Source: Gammaproteobacteria bacterium (GTDB taxonomy: Bacteria; Pseudomonadota; Gammaproteobacteria; DSM-19610). Taken from it: a stretch of 8,699 bases of DNA. The stretch covers positions 1 through 8,699 of the forward strand of contig DRQL01000230.1 in the NCBI GenBank assembly GCA_011371465.1, read 5' to 3'. The translations under genes were made by a program, and so were the position numbers. The notes beneath the pieces were generated by a model. The model did not search any database. It was not told the DNA's origin and worked only from the letters and a program-made list of their open reading frames with translations. Shown here piece by piece: positions 1 to 6,593 of this stretch. Positions within the stretch are counted from its first letter, which is position 1. Each line of letters opens with the position of its first letter.

Positions 1-101
1 CAGTGCGAAATCTCGGCCAGCGTTACCGGCCCTTTGGGCTCATGGATAGCCAGGTCCATCATGGCCGTGACGGCGTAACGGCCTTTGGTTGAAAGTCTCA
101 T
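1..101 (-). CDS. iscR: Fe-S cluster assembly regulator IscR (Rrf2 family), N-terminal fragment
   Basis: Only the first 33 codons lie in the window; the gene runs off the left edge. On the minus strand the start is the ATG at 101-99. The protein opens MRLSTKGRYAVTAMMDLAIH and continues into EPKGPVTLAEISH, which follows the E. coli IscR start (MRLTSKGRYAVTAMLDVAL...) almost residue by residue. This is the first part of the Rrf2 winged helix-turn-helix; the cluster-ligating cysteines lie beyond the edge. A ribosome-binding site, AAAGGTG, sits at 113-107, five bases before the ATG. IscR is a [2Fe-2S]-sensing transcription factor that represses its own isc operon when clusters are plentiful. The gene is preceded on the same strand by DUF1249 with a 94-base gap that holds its promoter. 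By family knowledge, iscS, iscU and related genes would be expected to follow beyond the left edge. Confidence 0.93.
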   Translation of the reverse strand, partial: MRLSTKGRYAVTAMMDLAIHEPKGPVTLAEISH

Positions 102-139
102 CCGCGCACCTTTGCCGGCCGACCGTGGAAATACCGGTC

Positions 140-168
140 AACATAAATAAACCAAGCAATTTAGTCAA
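140..168 (-). promoter_or_regulatory. Predicted sigma70-type promoter of iscR
   Basis: On the minus strand, a -35 box TTGACT (168-163) and a -10 box TATGTT (145-140) are separated by exactly 17 bases, in a strikingly AT-rich stretch within a GC-rich chromosome. The predicted transcription start is near 133, giving a leader of about 32 bases that contains the AAAGGTG ribosome-binding site. The -35 matches consensus at 5 of 6 positions and the -10 at 4 of 6. The position between the DUF1249 stop and the iscR ATG fits a promoter dedicated to the isc genes. Confidence 0.72.
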
Positions 169-172
169 GTAT
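148..172 (-). promoter_or_regulatory. Probable IscR type 1 binding site overlapping the iscR -35 box
   Basis: Reading the minus strand from 172, ATACTTGACTAAATT matches every position of the first 15 bases of the type 1 IscR consensus as I recall it (ATASYYGACTRWWWY). The second half, GCTTGGTTTA, is degenerate and matches at only four of ten positions. The good half-site contains the TTGACT -35 box, so a bound [2Fe-2S]-IscR would block RNA polymerase, as in E. coli autoregulation. The site is assigned by motif match and position only. Confidence 0.6.
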
Positions 173-195
173 TATCTGCAGGGGGGGATGAGAAG

Positions 196-714
196 TCAGG
201 ACTCGAAACTGAGCGCCTGCTCCGCTTCGAGGGTCTGCACGGCGTCGGACAGCTGTTCCCTGGCCGGCGAGAACGCGTGCCCGCTGCGCAGGCAGTAACC
301 CAGCCACTTGTGCAGGAATCGGTTCACCTGCCACTTGGTTTGTATAGAATAGCGATGACGGAAACGGTCGTAGTCCGCGTCGCGACGTCCGCGGCGCCGG
401 CCACGTGAAATAACCTCGGCCAGTTGCGCGTCGTGGTACATGCGGATGACCACATCCGGTGCCGGAAAGCTGCCCTGCGGGTCGACAAACCGGTAGGTCA
501 GGTTCAGCGTCGTTGTATATTTGCTGCGCTCAACCACTGTAAGATGCAGGTCCAGCGCACCGTCAACCAGGGACAGACTGCTGGCCTGTACCGCGTCGAG
601 ATCAGGCACGAGCTGTCGCAACTGAATATAGTTCAGCTCATAGAGTTCCATGAGCGCGGGCAGGTCACGGGCCCGCACCCCGGGGTGAACCTTATATTTG
701 CAGGTATGACGCAT
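196..714 (-). CDS. DUF1249 family protein (YqiB-like), function unknown
   Basis: This 172-residue protein aligns with the DUF1249 family, whose E. coli member is YqiB (about 140 residues). Shared blocks are LYELNYIQLRQLVP (24-37), LTVVERSKYTTTL (58-70), VVIRMYHDAQLAEV (88-101) and the QVNRFLHKWLGYCLRSGHA helix (129-147). No biochemical function is established for the family, and there is no signal peptide or membrane segment. It is longer than YqiB, with an arginine-rich stretch at 104-121 (RGRRRGRRDAD) and an extra C-terminal tail after about residue 148 that is probably helical. The start is the ATG at 714-712; no clear Shine-Dalgarno precedes it. It reads in the same direction as iscR and is divergent from pgm. 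In E. coli, yqiB lies beside cpdA, which is not seen here. The family assignment is secure; the role is not. Confidence 0.88.
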   Translation of the reverse strand: MRHTCKYKVHPGVRARDLPALMELYELNYIQLRQLVPDLDAVQASSLSLVDGALDLHLTVVERSKYTTTLNLTYRFVDPQGSFPAPDVVIRMYHDAQLAEVISRGRRRGRRDADYDRFRHRYSIQTKWQVNRFLHKWLGYCLRSGHAFSPAREQLSDAVQTLEAEQALSFES

Positions 715-742
715 AAGCTGATACTAGCATAGTAAAATGACG

Positions 743-756
743 CTTCCTTCAGGAAG
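743..756. repeat. Short perfect palindrome in the DUF1249/pgm divergent region
   Basis: CTTCCT at 743-748 and AGGAAG at 751-756 form a 6-base inverted repeat with a 2-base centre. It lies 29 bases upstream of the DUF1249 start codon, where an operator for that gene could sit. The loop is too short for a good hairpin, so a protein-binding dyad is the likelier role if it has one. It may be chance. Confidence 0.3.
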
Positions 757-787
757 TTGCCACAGGTTATTCAGGGACTCTATCGGC

Positions 788-796
788 TGTGGATAA
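788..796 (-). promoter_or_regulatory. Perfect DnaA-box match in the divergent promoter region
   Basis: The minus strand reads TTATCCACA, the strict DnaA box. A partial dyad surrounds it: CCACAG at 760-765 and CTGTGG at 787-792. The plus-strand GATAAT (792-797) overlaps the box and resembles a -10 element, but no convincing -35 box lies 16-18 bases upstream. A single box is not an origin: there is no box cluster and no dnaA, dnaN or gyrB gene. It could allow DnaA to influence pgm or DUF1249 transcription, or be fortuitous. Confidence 0.35.
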
Positions 797-856
797 TGAA
801 CCTTGACGCTTGACAAATGCACAAACAAGAACTAGCAAAAAAGGATACCCGTCGTT

Positions 857-2491
857 GTGAATACACTGGAAGTCAAAACCCGACCTTTCCCCGACCAGAG
901 ACCGGGCACCTCCGGCCTGCGTAAAAAAGTACCCGTATTCCAGCAGCCGCATTACCTGGAAAATTTTGTACAGTCGATATTCGACAGCCTGGAAGGCTTC
1001 CAGGGCAAGACGCTGGTGGTGGGCGGCGACGGCCGCTACTACAACCGGCATGCCATCCAGGTCATCCTGCGCATGGCGGTGGCCAATGGCTTCGGTCGCG
1101 TGATCGTCGGCCGGGGCGGCCTGTTTTCCACCCCGGCGGTTTCCTGCATCATCCGCAAGCGCAGGGCCTTTGGCGGTATCGTGCTTTCCGCCAGTCACAA
1201 CCCGGCCGGGCCCGACGGTGACTTCGGCATCAAGTACAACATCGCCAACGGCGGACCGGCCCCGGAAAAGATTACCGAGGCCATCTTTACCCGCAGCCGC
1301 AACCTGCAGTGCTACCTGACTACCGACAGCGACGATATCGACCTGGATACAGCAGGCGAACAAAAGCTCGGCTCCACCCTGATCGAAGTCATCGACCCGG
1401 TCGCCGACTATGCCGACCTGATGGAGCACCTGTTCGATTTCGACCGCATCCGCAGCCTGATCGACTCCGGCCTGTTCAGCATGCGCTTCGACGCCATGCA
1501 CGCGATTACCGGCCCCTACGCCGTCGAGATTCTCGAAAACCGCCTGGGTGTTGAACCCGAAGCACTGATGCACGCCACGCCGCGGGAAGATTTCGGCGGC
1601 GGACACCCCGACCCGAACCTGGTCTATGCCAAAGAACTGGTCGATGTCCTGTTCGGTTCGCAGGCACCAGACTTCGGTGCAGCTTCCGACGGGGACGGGG
1701 ACCGCAATATGATCCTCGGCCGCCAGTGTTTCATTACCCCCAGCGACAGCCTGGCGGTACTGGCCGCCAACGCGCACCTGACGCCGGGTTACCGCCAGGG
1801 CCTGGCGGGCATCGCGCGCTCCATGCCGACCTCGCAGGCCGCCGACCGGGTGGCCGATCGCCTCGGTATCGAGCTGTACGAAACCCCCACCGGCTGGAAA
1901 TTTTTCGGCAACCTGCTGGATGCCGGCAAGGCAACCCTGTGCGGAGAAGAAAGCTTTGGCACCGGCTCGGATCACCTGCGGGAAAAAGACGGCCTGTGGG
2001 CCGTACTGTTCTGGCTGAACCTGCTGGCCGTACGCAAGGAATCGGTGCACGCTATCATCAGTGCCCACTGGCGCAGTTTCGGCCGCAACTACTATTCACG
2101 GCACGACTATGAAGGGGTCAATGCCGACGGTGCCGGCGAACTGATCGAGTCCCTGCGCGCGGCCGCCGGTTCATTGCCCGGCAAACGCTACGGCGATTAC
2201 GAAGTGGCTTTCAGTGACGACTTTGCCTACACCGACCCGGTGGACGGCTCCCTGAGCGAACACCAGGGCATCCGCATCGGCTTCACGGACGGATCACGCA
2301 TCGTGCTGCGCCTGTCGGGAACCGGTACCGAAGGCGCCACCCTGCGCCTGTACCTGGAACGCTATGAACCCGACCCGGCGCAACAGTCCCTGGATGCCCA
2401 GGACGCCCTTGCAGATCTGATTCGCATCGCGGAAGAGATTGCACGGATCCGGCATTTTACCCGGCGTGAAGCACCGACGGTCATCACCTGA
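857..2491 (+). CDS. pgm: Alpha-D-glucose phosphate-specific phosphoglucomutase (EC 5.4.2.2)
   Basis: This 544-residue cytoplasmic enzyme interconverts glucose-1-phosphate and glucose-6-phosphate, feeding glycogen, trehalose and nucleotide-sugar synthesis. It follows the Agrobacterium/eukaryotic PGM1 subfamily along its length, not the E. coli Pgm type. Visible motifs are the substrate-binding start RPGTSGLRKKVPVF (15-28), the phosphoserine loop SASHNP (111-116, catalytic Ser113), the Mg-binding DGDGDR (278-283), TPTGWK (343-348), the sugar-specificity loop GEESFG (363-368) and the phosphate-binding loop RLSGTGTEG (485-493). All catalytic residues are present. One small oddity is Ala117 where relatives have Gly (NPAG for NPGG). 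The start is GTG at 857, supported by AAGGAT at 841-846 and by the N-terminal alignment. It stops 9 bases before glcD, so it probably heads a pgm-glcDEF unit. Confidence 0.95.
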   Translation: MNTLEVKTRPFPDQRPGTSGLRKKVPVFQQPHYLENFVQSIFDSLEGFQGKTLVVGGDGRYYNRHAIQVILRMAVANGFGRVIVGRGGLFSTPAVSCIIRKRRAFGGIVLSASHNPAGPDGDFGIKYNIANGGPAPEKITEAIFTRSRNLQCYLTTDSDDIDLDTAGEQKLGSTLIEVIDPVADYADLMEHLFDFDRIRSLIDSGLFSMRFDAMHAITGPYAVEILENRLGVEPEALMHATPREDFGGGHPDPNLVYAKELVDVLFGSQAPDFGAASDGDGDRNMILGRQCFITPSDSLAVLAANAHLTPGYRQGLAGIARSMPTSQAADRVADRLGIELYETPTGWKFFGNLLDAGKATLCGEESFGTGSDHLREKDGLWAVLFWLNLLAVRKESVHAIISAHWRSFGRNYYSRHDYEGVNADGAGELIESLRAAAGSLPGKRYGDYEVAFSDDFAYTDPVDGSLSEHQGIRIGFTDGSRIVLRLSGTGTEGATLRLYLERYEPDPAQQSLDAQDALADLIRIAEEIARIRHFTRREAPTVIT

Positions 2492-2500
2492 CCCGGACGA

Positions 2501-3970
2501 ATGAGCGAACACCCTGCAAGCATGGAGCGCAGCCGGTTCCTGGCCGGACTCGACTTGCCCGCACACTGCATACTGAGTGAAGAAGCGGAACTGCGCCCCT
2601 ACGAGTGCGATGGCCTGTCGGCGTACCGCCGCCTGCCCTGGCTGGTGCTGATCCCGGAAACCCTCGAACAGGTACAGGCCATCCTGGCGTACTGCCACCG
2701 GCTGAAAGTGCCGGTCGTCGCGCGCGGTGCAGGCACGGGGCTTTCGGGTGGCGCCCTGCCGCTCGAACACGGTGTGCTGCTCAGCCTCGCCCGCTTCACC
2801 GACATACTGGACATCGATACCGCCAACCGCCTGGCGCGGGTACAGCCCGGCGTGCGTAACCTGGCGATCTCGGAGGCGGTTGCCGCCCAGGGCCTGTACT
2901 ACGCGCCCGACCCTTCCTCGCAGATCGCCTGCTCGATCGGTGGCAACGTGGCCGAGAACGCCGGCGGCGTGCACTGTCTCAAGTACGGCCTGACGGTCAA
3001 CAACATCGCTGCGCTGAAAGTCGTTACCATGGAAGGCGAACTGCTGACCATCGGCAGTCACGCAGCGGACAGCGCCGGCTACGACCTGCTGGCACTGTTG
3101 ACCGGTTCCGAAGGCATGCTGGGCGTGATCGTCGAAGTCACGGTGCGCCTGCTGCCGGTTCCGGAATACGCACAGGTCCTGCTGGCCGCATTCGATTCTG
3201 CAGAAAGCGCCGGTAACGCCGTTGCGGACATCATTTCCTCCGGCATCCTGCCGGCCGGACTGGAAATGATGGACAAGCTGGCTATCCGCGCCGCCGAGGA
3301 CTTCGTACACGCGGGCTACCCGACCGATGCCGCCGCGATCCTGCTGTGTGAACTGGACGGCACCCGCGCCGAAGTCGACGCGCAACTGGAAAAGGTGCAC
3401 GCCCTGCTCAGCCATGCCGGCGCCAGCGAGGTACGCACCGCCCGCGACCAGCAGGAGCGCCAGCGGTTCTGGGCGGGACGCAAGGCGTCCTTCCCTGCCG
3501 TCGGCCGCCTGTCACCCGATTACTACTGCATGGACGGCACCATCCCGCGCAAACACCTGGGCCGGGTACTGGCCACCATCAGCGAGTGGTCGGCCGAATA
3601 CGGGCTGCCGGTCGCCAACGTATTCCACGCCGGCGACGGCAACCTGCACCCGCTCATCCTGTACGACGCCAACCAGCCGGGCGAACTGGAACGCACCGAG
3701 GAATTCGGCGGCCGCATCCTCGAACTGTGTATCGAAGCCGGCGGCACCATTACCGGCGAACACGGTGTCGGCATGGAAAAGATCGACCAGATGTGCACCC
3801 AGTTCAACCGTGCCGAGCTGGAACAGTTTCACGCCGTGAAACGGGCCTTCGACCCGGACGGCCTGCTGAACCCCGGCAAGGCCATCCCCACGCTGGCGCG
3901 CTGCGCCGAATTCGGTCACATGCACGTACACGGCGGCGCACTGCCCTTCCCTGAGCTGGAACGCTTCTAG
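2501..3970 (+). CDS. glcD: Glycolate oxidase FAD-linked subunit GlcD
   Basis: This 489-residue protein matches E. coli GlcD (499 residues) along its length, from PYECDGLSAYR (33-43) to the identical ending LPFPELERF. With GlcE and GlcF it forms glycolate dehydrogenase, which oxidises glycolate (and D-lactate) to glyoxylate and passes electrons to the membrane respiratory chain. The N-terminal half is a PCMH-type FAD-binding domain with the pyrophosphate loop RGAGTGLSGGALPLEHG (75-91), DPSSQIACSIGGNVAENAGG (137-156) and TGSEGMLG (201-208). The C-terminal FAD-oxidase domain carries HAGDGNLHP (376-384), GEHGVGMEK (419-427) and FDPDGLLNPGK (450-460). The ATG at 2501 is chosen because it follows the pgm stop closely; the ATG at 2522 is a possible alternative, and neither has a strong Shine-Dalgarno. 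Translational coupling with pgm is plausible. No glcC-type regulator is adjacent. Confidence 0.97.
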   Translation: MSEHPASMERSRFLAGLDLPAHCILSEEAELRPYECDGLSAYRRLPWLVLIPETLEQVQAILAYCHRLKVPVVARGAGTGLSGGALPLEHGVLLSLARFTDILDIDTANRLARVQPGVRNLAISEAVAAQGLYYAPDPSSQIACSIGGNVAENAGGVHCLKYGLTVNNIAALKVVTMEGELLTIGSHAADSAGYDLLALLTGSEGMLGVIVEVTVRLLPVPEYAQVLLAAFDSAESAGNAVADIISSGILPAGLEMMDKLAIRAAEDFVHAGYPTDAAAILLCELDGTRAEVDAQLEKVHALLSHAGASEVRTARDQQERQRFWAGRKASFPAVGRLSPDYYCMDGTIPRKHLGRVLATISEWSAEYGLPVANVFHAGDGNLHPLILYDANQPGELERTEEFGGRILELCIEAGGTITGEHGVGMEKIDQMCTQFNRAELEQFHAVKRAFDPDGLLNPGKAIPTLARCAEFGHMHVHGGALPFPELERF

Positions 3971-3972
3971 GC

Positions 3973-5037
3973 ATGCCTGAACAGGACCTGACGGATGCCT
4001 GGTGCGCCAGGATACAGGAAGCCGCCGCCACGCACCGGCCGCTGTATATACACGGCGGCAACAGCAAGGCCTTCTATGGCCGACCGGTTACGGGCGATGC
4101 CCTGGATACGCGCGAACACAGCGGCATACTGGACTACGAGCCTTCCGAACTGGTGATCCGCGCACGCAGCGGGACCGCACTCAGCGAAATCGAACAACGG
4201 CTCGAACGCCACCGGCAGATGCTGGCATTCGAACCGCCGCACTTCTCGCCCCACAGCACACTGGGTGGCGCCATCGCCAGCGGCCTGTCCGGACCGCGCC
4301 GGCCCTTTGCCGGTGCAGCCCGGGACATGGTACTGGGTGTCGGCCTCATCAACGGCAAGGGTGAAGCGCTGCATTTTGGCGGCCAGGTCATGAAGAATGT
4401 CGCTGGCTATGACCTGTCACGCCTGATGGCCGGCGCACTCGGCACCCTGGGGCTGCTGACCGACGTGGCGCTCAAGGTACTGCCCCGGCCGGAAACTGAA
4501 TACACCCTGAAACAGGTCTGCAGCCAGCAGGAAGCGTTGTTGCGCTGCGCCGAATGGACGGCAAAACCGCTGCCGCTGTCCGCCGCCTGCTGGCACGATG
4601 AACACCTCTACCTGCGTCTTTCCGGTACCGAGGCCGGGGTGCGGTATGCCCAGCACCAGCTCGGCGACAGCCTGCTGGAGCAGGACTCTTCCTGGTGGCA
4701 GCGACTGCGCGACCAGCAGCTGGACTTCTTCCGGCGCGACGAGCCCCTGTGGCGACTGTCCGTGCCGCCGGCCACACCGCCGCTGGCCATAACAGGTGAC
4801 TGGCTGATCGACTGGGGAGGCGGACAACGCTGGCTGTACAGCAAGGAAAATGCGGCCACTATCCGGCAGGTAACCGGCAGCGTCGGTGGACAGGCCACCC
4901 TGTTCAGAAATGCACAGGGCAAGGAAGATGTTTTCCAGCCATTGCCCGGTCCGCTGTTCAGCCTGCAACAACGCCTGAAGCAGGCGTTCGACCCCGAGGG
5001 GATTCTGAATCCCGGTCGGCTGTACGCGGGGCTCTAG
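3973..5037 (+). CDS. glcE: Glycolate oxidase FAD-binding subunit GlcE
   Basis: This 354-residue protein is the second flavin subunit of glycolate dehydrogenase, close in length to E. coli GlcE (350). It keeps only the FAD-binding half seen in GlcD plus a short C-terminal piece. Recognisable blocks are IHGGNSKAFYGRPVTG (26-41), YEPSELVIRARSGT (55-68), LGGAIASGLSGPRRPF (97-112), FGGQVMKNVAGYDLSRLMAG (135-154), the LIDWGG motif followed by RWL, and the C-terminal FDPEGILNPGRLYAGL (339-354). The ATG lies 2 bases after the glcD stop, which indicates tight coupling; no independent promoter can fit. In E. coli all three subunits are required for activity. A 150-base spacer with REP palindromes follows before glcF. 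Confidence 0.96.
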   Translation: MPEQDLTDAWCARIQEAAATHRPLYIHGGNSKAFYGRPVTGDALDTREHSGILDYEPSELVIRARSGTALSEIEQRLERHRQMLAFEPPHFSPHSTLGGAIASGLSGPRRPFAGAARDMVLGVGLINGKGEALHFGGQVMKNVAGYDLSRLMAGALGTLGLLTDVALKVLPRPETEYTLKQVCSQQEALLRCAEWTAKPLPLSAACWHDEHLYLRLSGTEAGVRYAQHQLGDSLLEQDSSWWQRLRDQQLDFFRRDEPLWRLSVPPATPPLAITGDWLIDWGGGQRWLYSKENAATIRQVTGSVGGQATLFRNAQGKEDVFQPLPGPLFSLQQRLKQAFDPEGILNPGRLYAGL

Positions 5038-5100
5038 CAAAATGTACGCAGAACCTGCACATCTCCATCCCCGCCTTCGGTATGAAAGTCGAAGCCTGCT

Positions 5101-5125
5101 TTCGCAGTCAGAGGACCGCTCCTGC
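5101..5125 (-). repeat. REP-type palindrome, copy A (left arm of an inverted pair)
   Basis: On the minus strand this 25-base element begins GCAGGAGCGGTC and ends GACTGCGAA. GCGGTC can pair with GACTGC (one G-U pair) around a four-base loop. It matches copy C at 7429-7453 at 22 of 25 positions, including the head GCAGGAGCGGTC. The layout (short conserved head, GC-rich stem, GCGAA tail) is that of REP elements mobilised by RAYT (TnpA-REP) transposases in gammaproteobacteria. Confidence 0.72.
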
Positions 5126-5144
5126 AGGGTAATGCAAACTCCCC

Positions 5145-5170
5145 GCAGGAGCGCCGGCCTTCGGCGCGAA
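5145..5170 (+). repeat. REP-type palindrome, copy B (right arm of an inverted pair)
   Basis: On the plus strand the element starts GCAGGAGCG and ends GCGCGAA. GCGCCG pairs perfectly with CGGCGC around the loop GCCTT. It shares the head and tail with copies A and C but has a different stem sequence that remains self-complementary. Copies A and B point in opposite directions with 19 bases between them, the arrangement called a REPIN. The pair fills the glcE-glcF spacer and could fold into the mRNA, where it may affect 3' decay or the level of glcF expression. Confidence 0.72.
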
Positions 5171-5187
5171 ACCCCGGGTTACTGATC

Positions 5188-6396
5188 ATGCAGACCAGGC
5201 TGACTGACACTTATAAAAACACGCCGCTCGGACAGACCGCCGACCAGGTGCTGCGCAGCTGTGTGCACTGCGGCTTCTGCAACGCCACCTGCCCGACCTA
5301 CCAGTTGCTGGGGGATGAACTGGACGGACCACGCGGGCGCATTTACCAGATCAAGCAACTGCTCGAAGGCACGCCGGCGACCACCGCCGTACAACAGCAC
5401 CTCGACCGCTGCCTGACCTGCCGCGCCTGTGAAACCACCTGCCCGTCGGGGGTCGAATACCACCGGCTGCTGGACATCGGGCGCGAACTGGTGGAACAGC
5501 AGGTGCCGCGCTCCTGGCTGCAACGGCGCTACCGCCGGCTGCTGCAGGCGGTCTTCGCTAACACCCGCCGGGTCGCCGCGCTGCTGTTTTTCGGTCGCCT
5601 GCTGCGCCCCCTGCTGCCCGCACCACTGCGCAAACGCATCCCGCTGGCGCGCAAGGTCCCCCTGCCTGCCGTTACGGCGCACGCACGCAGTATGCTGTTA
5701 CTCGACGGCTGCGTACAACCGGCGGCGGCGCCACAGATCAACGACAGCGCCATTGCCGTCTTCGACCGGCTGTCCATCCGCCTGCAGGTCATCCCGGCAG
5801 CCGGCTGTTGCGGCGCACTGCACCAGCACCTCTCTGATACGGAGGCCGCCCGGCAGCAGGCGCGCATCAATATCGATGCCTGGTGGCCCTGCGTGGAACA
5901 GGGCGCGGAAGCCATCGTCATCACCGCCAGCGGTTGTGCGCCCATGGTCAAAGACTATGGTCACCTGCTGCGCGAAGACCCGCAGTATGCACAACGCGCT
6001 GCACGCGTCGGCGCCATGGCGCGTGACATCAGCGAAGTGCTGCGCGATGAAGACCTGACTGCACTGAAAGCCGGGAAGGATCGGCGCATCGCCTTCCATT
6101 CGCCCTGCTCCCTGCAACATGCCCAGCAACTGGACGGGGTGGTGGAACAGCTGTTGCGCGGCGTAGGCTACACGCTGGTACCGGTACAGGATGCCCACCT
6201 GTGCTGCGGTTCCGCGGGCACCTATTCCATCCTGCAGCCGCAACTGGCCAATCGTCTACGTACCCGCAAGCTCAGGGCCCTGCAGGAAAAACAGCCGGAA
6301 CTGATCGCCACCGCGAACATCGGTTGCCTGTTGCACCTGCAGCAGGAAGCTGATCGGCCGGTAAAGCACTGGATCGAATTGCTCGCCAGCGCCTGA
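5188..6396 (+). CDS. glcF: Glycolate oxidase iron-sulfur subunit GlcF
   Basis: This 402-residue protein is the Fe-S electron-transfer subunit of glycolate dehydrogenase (E. coli GlcF, 407). The N-terminal ferredoxin-like domain has two [4Fe-4S] motifs: Cys25, 28, 31 and 35 (CVHCGFCNATCP) and Cys75, 78, 81 and 85 (CLTCRACETTCP). The GDELDGPRGRIYQIKQLLEG block (42-61) lies between them. Two cysteine-rich CCG domains follow, with Cys175 and Cys207-Cys208 in the first and Cys307 and Cys339-Cys340 in the second; IGCLLHL (378-384) carries another conserved cysteine. A hydrophobic, arginine-flanked segment (129-145, ALLFFGRLLRPLLP) may touch the membrane. The ATG at 5188 gives the usual MQT start; no strong Shine-Dalgarno is visible and the REP pair ends 17 bases upstream. 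It is probably co-transcribed with glcDE, though the spacer leaves room for separate control. Confidence 0.96.
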   Translation: MQTRLTDTYKNTPLGQTADQVLRSCVHCGFCNATCPTYQLLGDELDGPRGRIYQIKQLLEGTPATTAVQQHLDRCLTCRACETTCPSGVEYHRLLDIGRELVEQQVPRSWLQRRYRRLLQAVFANTRRVAALLFFGRLLRPLLPAPLRKRIPLARKVPLPAVTAHARSMLLLDGCVQPAAAPQINDSAIAVFDRLSIRLQVIPAAGCCGALHQHLSDTEAARQQARINIDAWWPCVEQGAEAIVITASGCAPMVKDYGHLLREDPQYAQRAARVGAMARDISEVLRDEDLTALKAGKDRRIAFHSPCSLQHAQQLDGVVEQLLRGVGYTLVPVQDAHLCCGSAGTYSILQPQLANRLRTRKLRALQEKQPELIATANIGCLLHLQQEADRPVKHWIELLASA

Positions 6397-6420
6397 CGAA
6401 ACCGCTAGAATGCACCCCGC

Positions 6421-6430
6421 TGAACGTTCA
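6421..6430. repeat. Perfect 10-base palindrome downstream of glcF
   Basis: TGAACGTTCA is fully self-complementary and lies 25 bases after the glcF stop. It could be a protein-binding dyad for the downstream gene or chance. There is no T-run, and it lacks the loop needed for an intrinsic terminator. Confidence 0.25.
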
Positions 6431-6450
6431 ACAGGATCTAGTCTAACCCG

Positions 6451-6570
6451 TCACATCATTGCGAGCGCAGCGAAACCGGCGCATGAGCGGTACACCGCAC
6501 AGCGGTATGTATTGCGCTGAACCACGCGGCTGATCGAGATTGCCGCGGCGCTGACGTGATCCGCAATGAC
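6451..6570. repeat. Imperfect inverted-repeat element in the glcF-rhdA spacer
   Basis: The left end carries TCATTGCG (6456-6463) and then AGCGCAGCG. The right end carries the complement CGCAATGA (6562-6569), and inside it GCGGCGCT (6546-6552 region) mirrors the left AGCGCAGCG; the right arm has about ten extra bases (around GACGTGATC). The right arm begins GAGATTGC. Arms of this kind (TCATTGCGAGCG... and GAGATTGC...CGCAATGAC) belong to a widely dispersed non-coding bacterial repeat as I recall it. The centre contains two GCGGTA copies (6487-6492 and 6502-6507). It has no coding capacity. It accounts for most of the 197-base spacer. Confidence 0.55.
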
Positions 6571-6593
6571 AGACCTCACAACCGGTACCCTTC

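Noticed and set aside
760..797. The DnaA-box region as a replication origin.
   Set aside because: There is only one strict box, no AT-rich unwinding region of adequate size and no origin-linked genes.
803..838. A TTGACA at 810-815 as the -35 box of a pgm promoter, with TAGCAA at 833-838 as -10.
   Set aside because: The -10 is poor, and the implied start near 845 would fall inside the AAGGAT ribosome-binding site and leave it out of the message.
767..2068. A 433-codon open frame on the minus strand opposite pgm.
   Set aside because: It is antisense to a secure phosphoglucomutase with every catalytic motif intact. Its translation is low in complexity (Gly, Val, Ala, Gln, Asp) with no recognisable domain, as expected from GC-rich codon bias.
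2294..3415. A 373-codon minus-strand frame opposite the end of pgm and glcD.
   Set aside because: It spans two well-supported genes and the junction between them and shows no family resemblance. It is a shadow frame.
4417..5040. A 207-codon minus-strand frame opposite glcE.
   Set aside because: The GlcE frame matches its family across the whole region, and this translation shows no domain.
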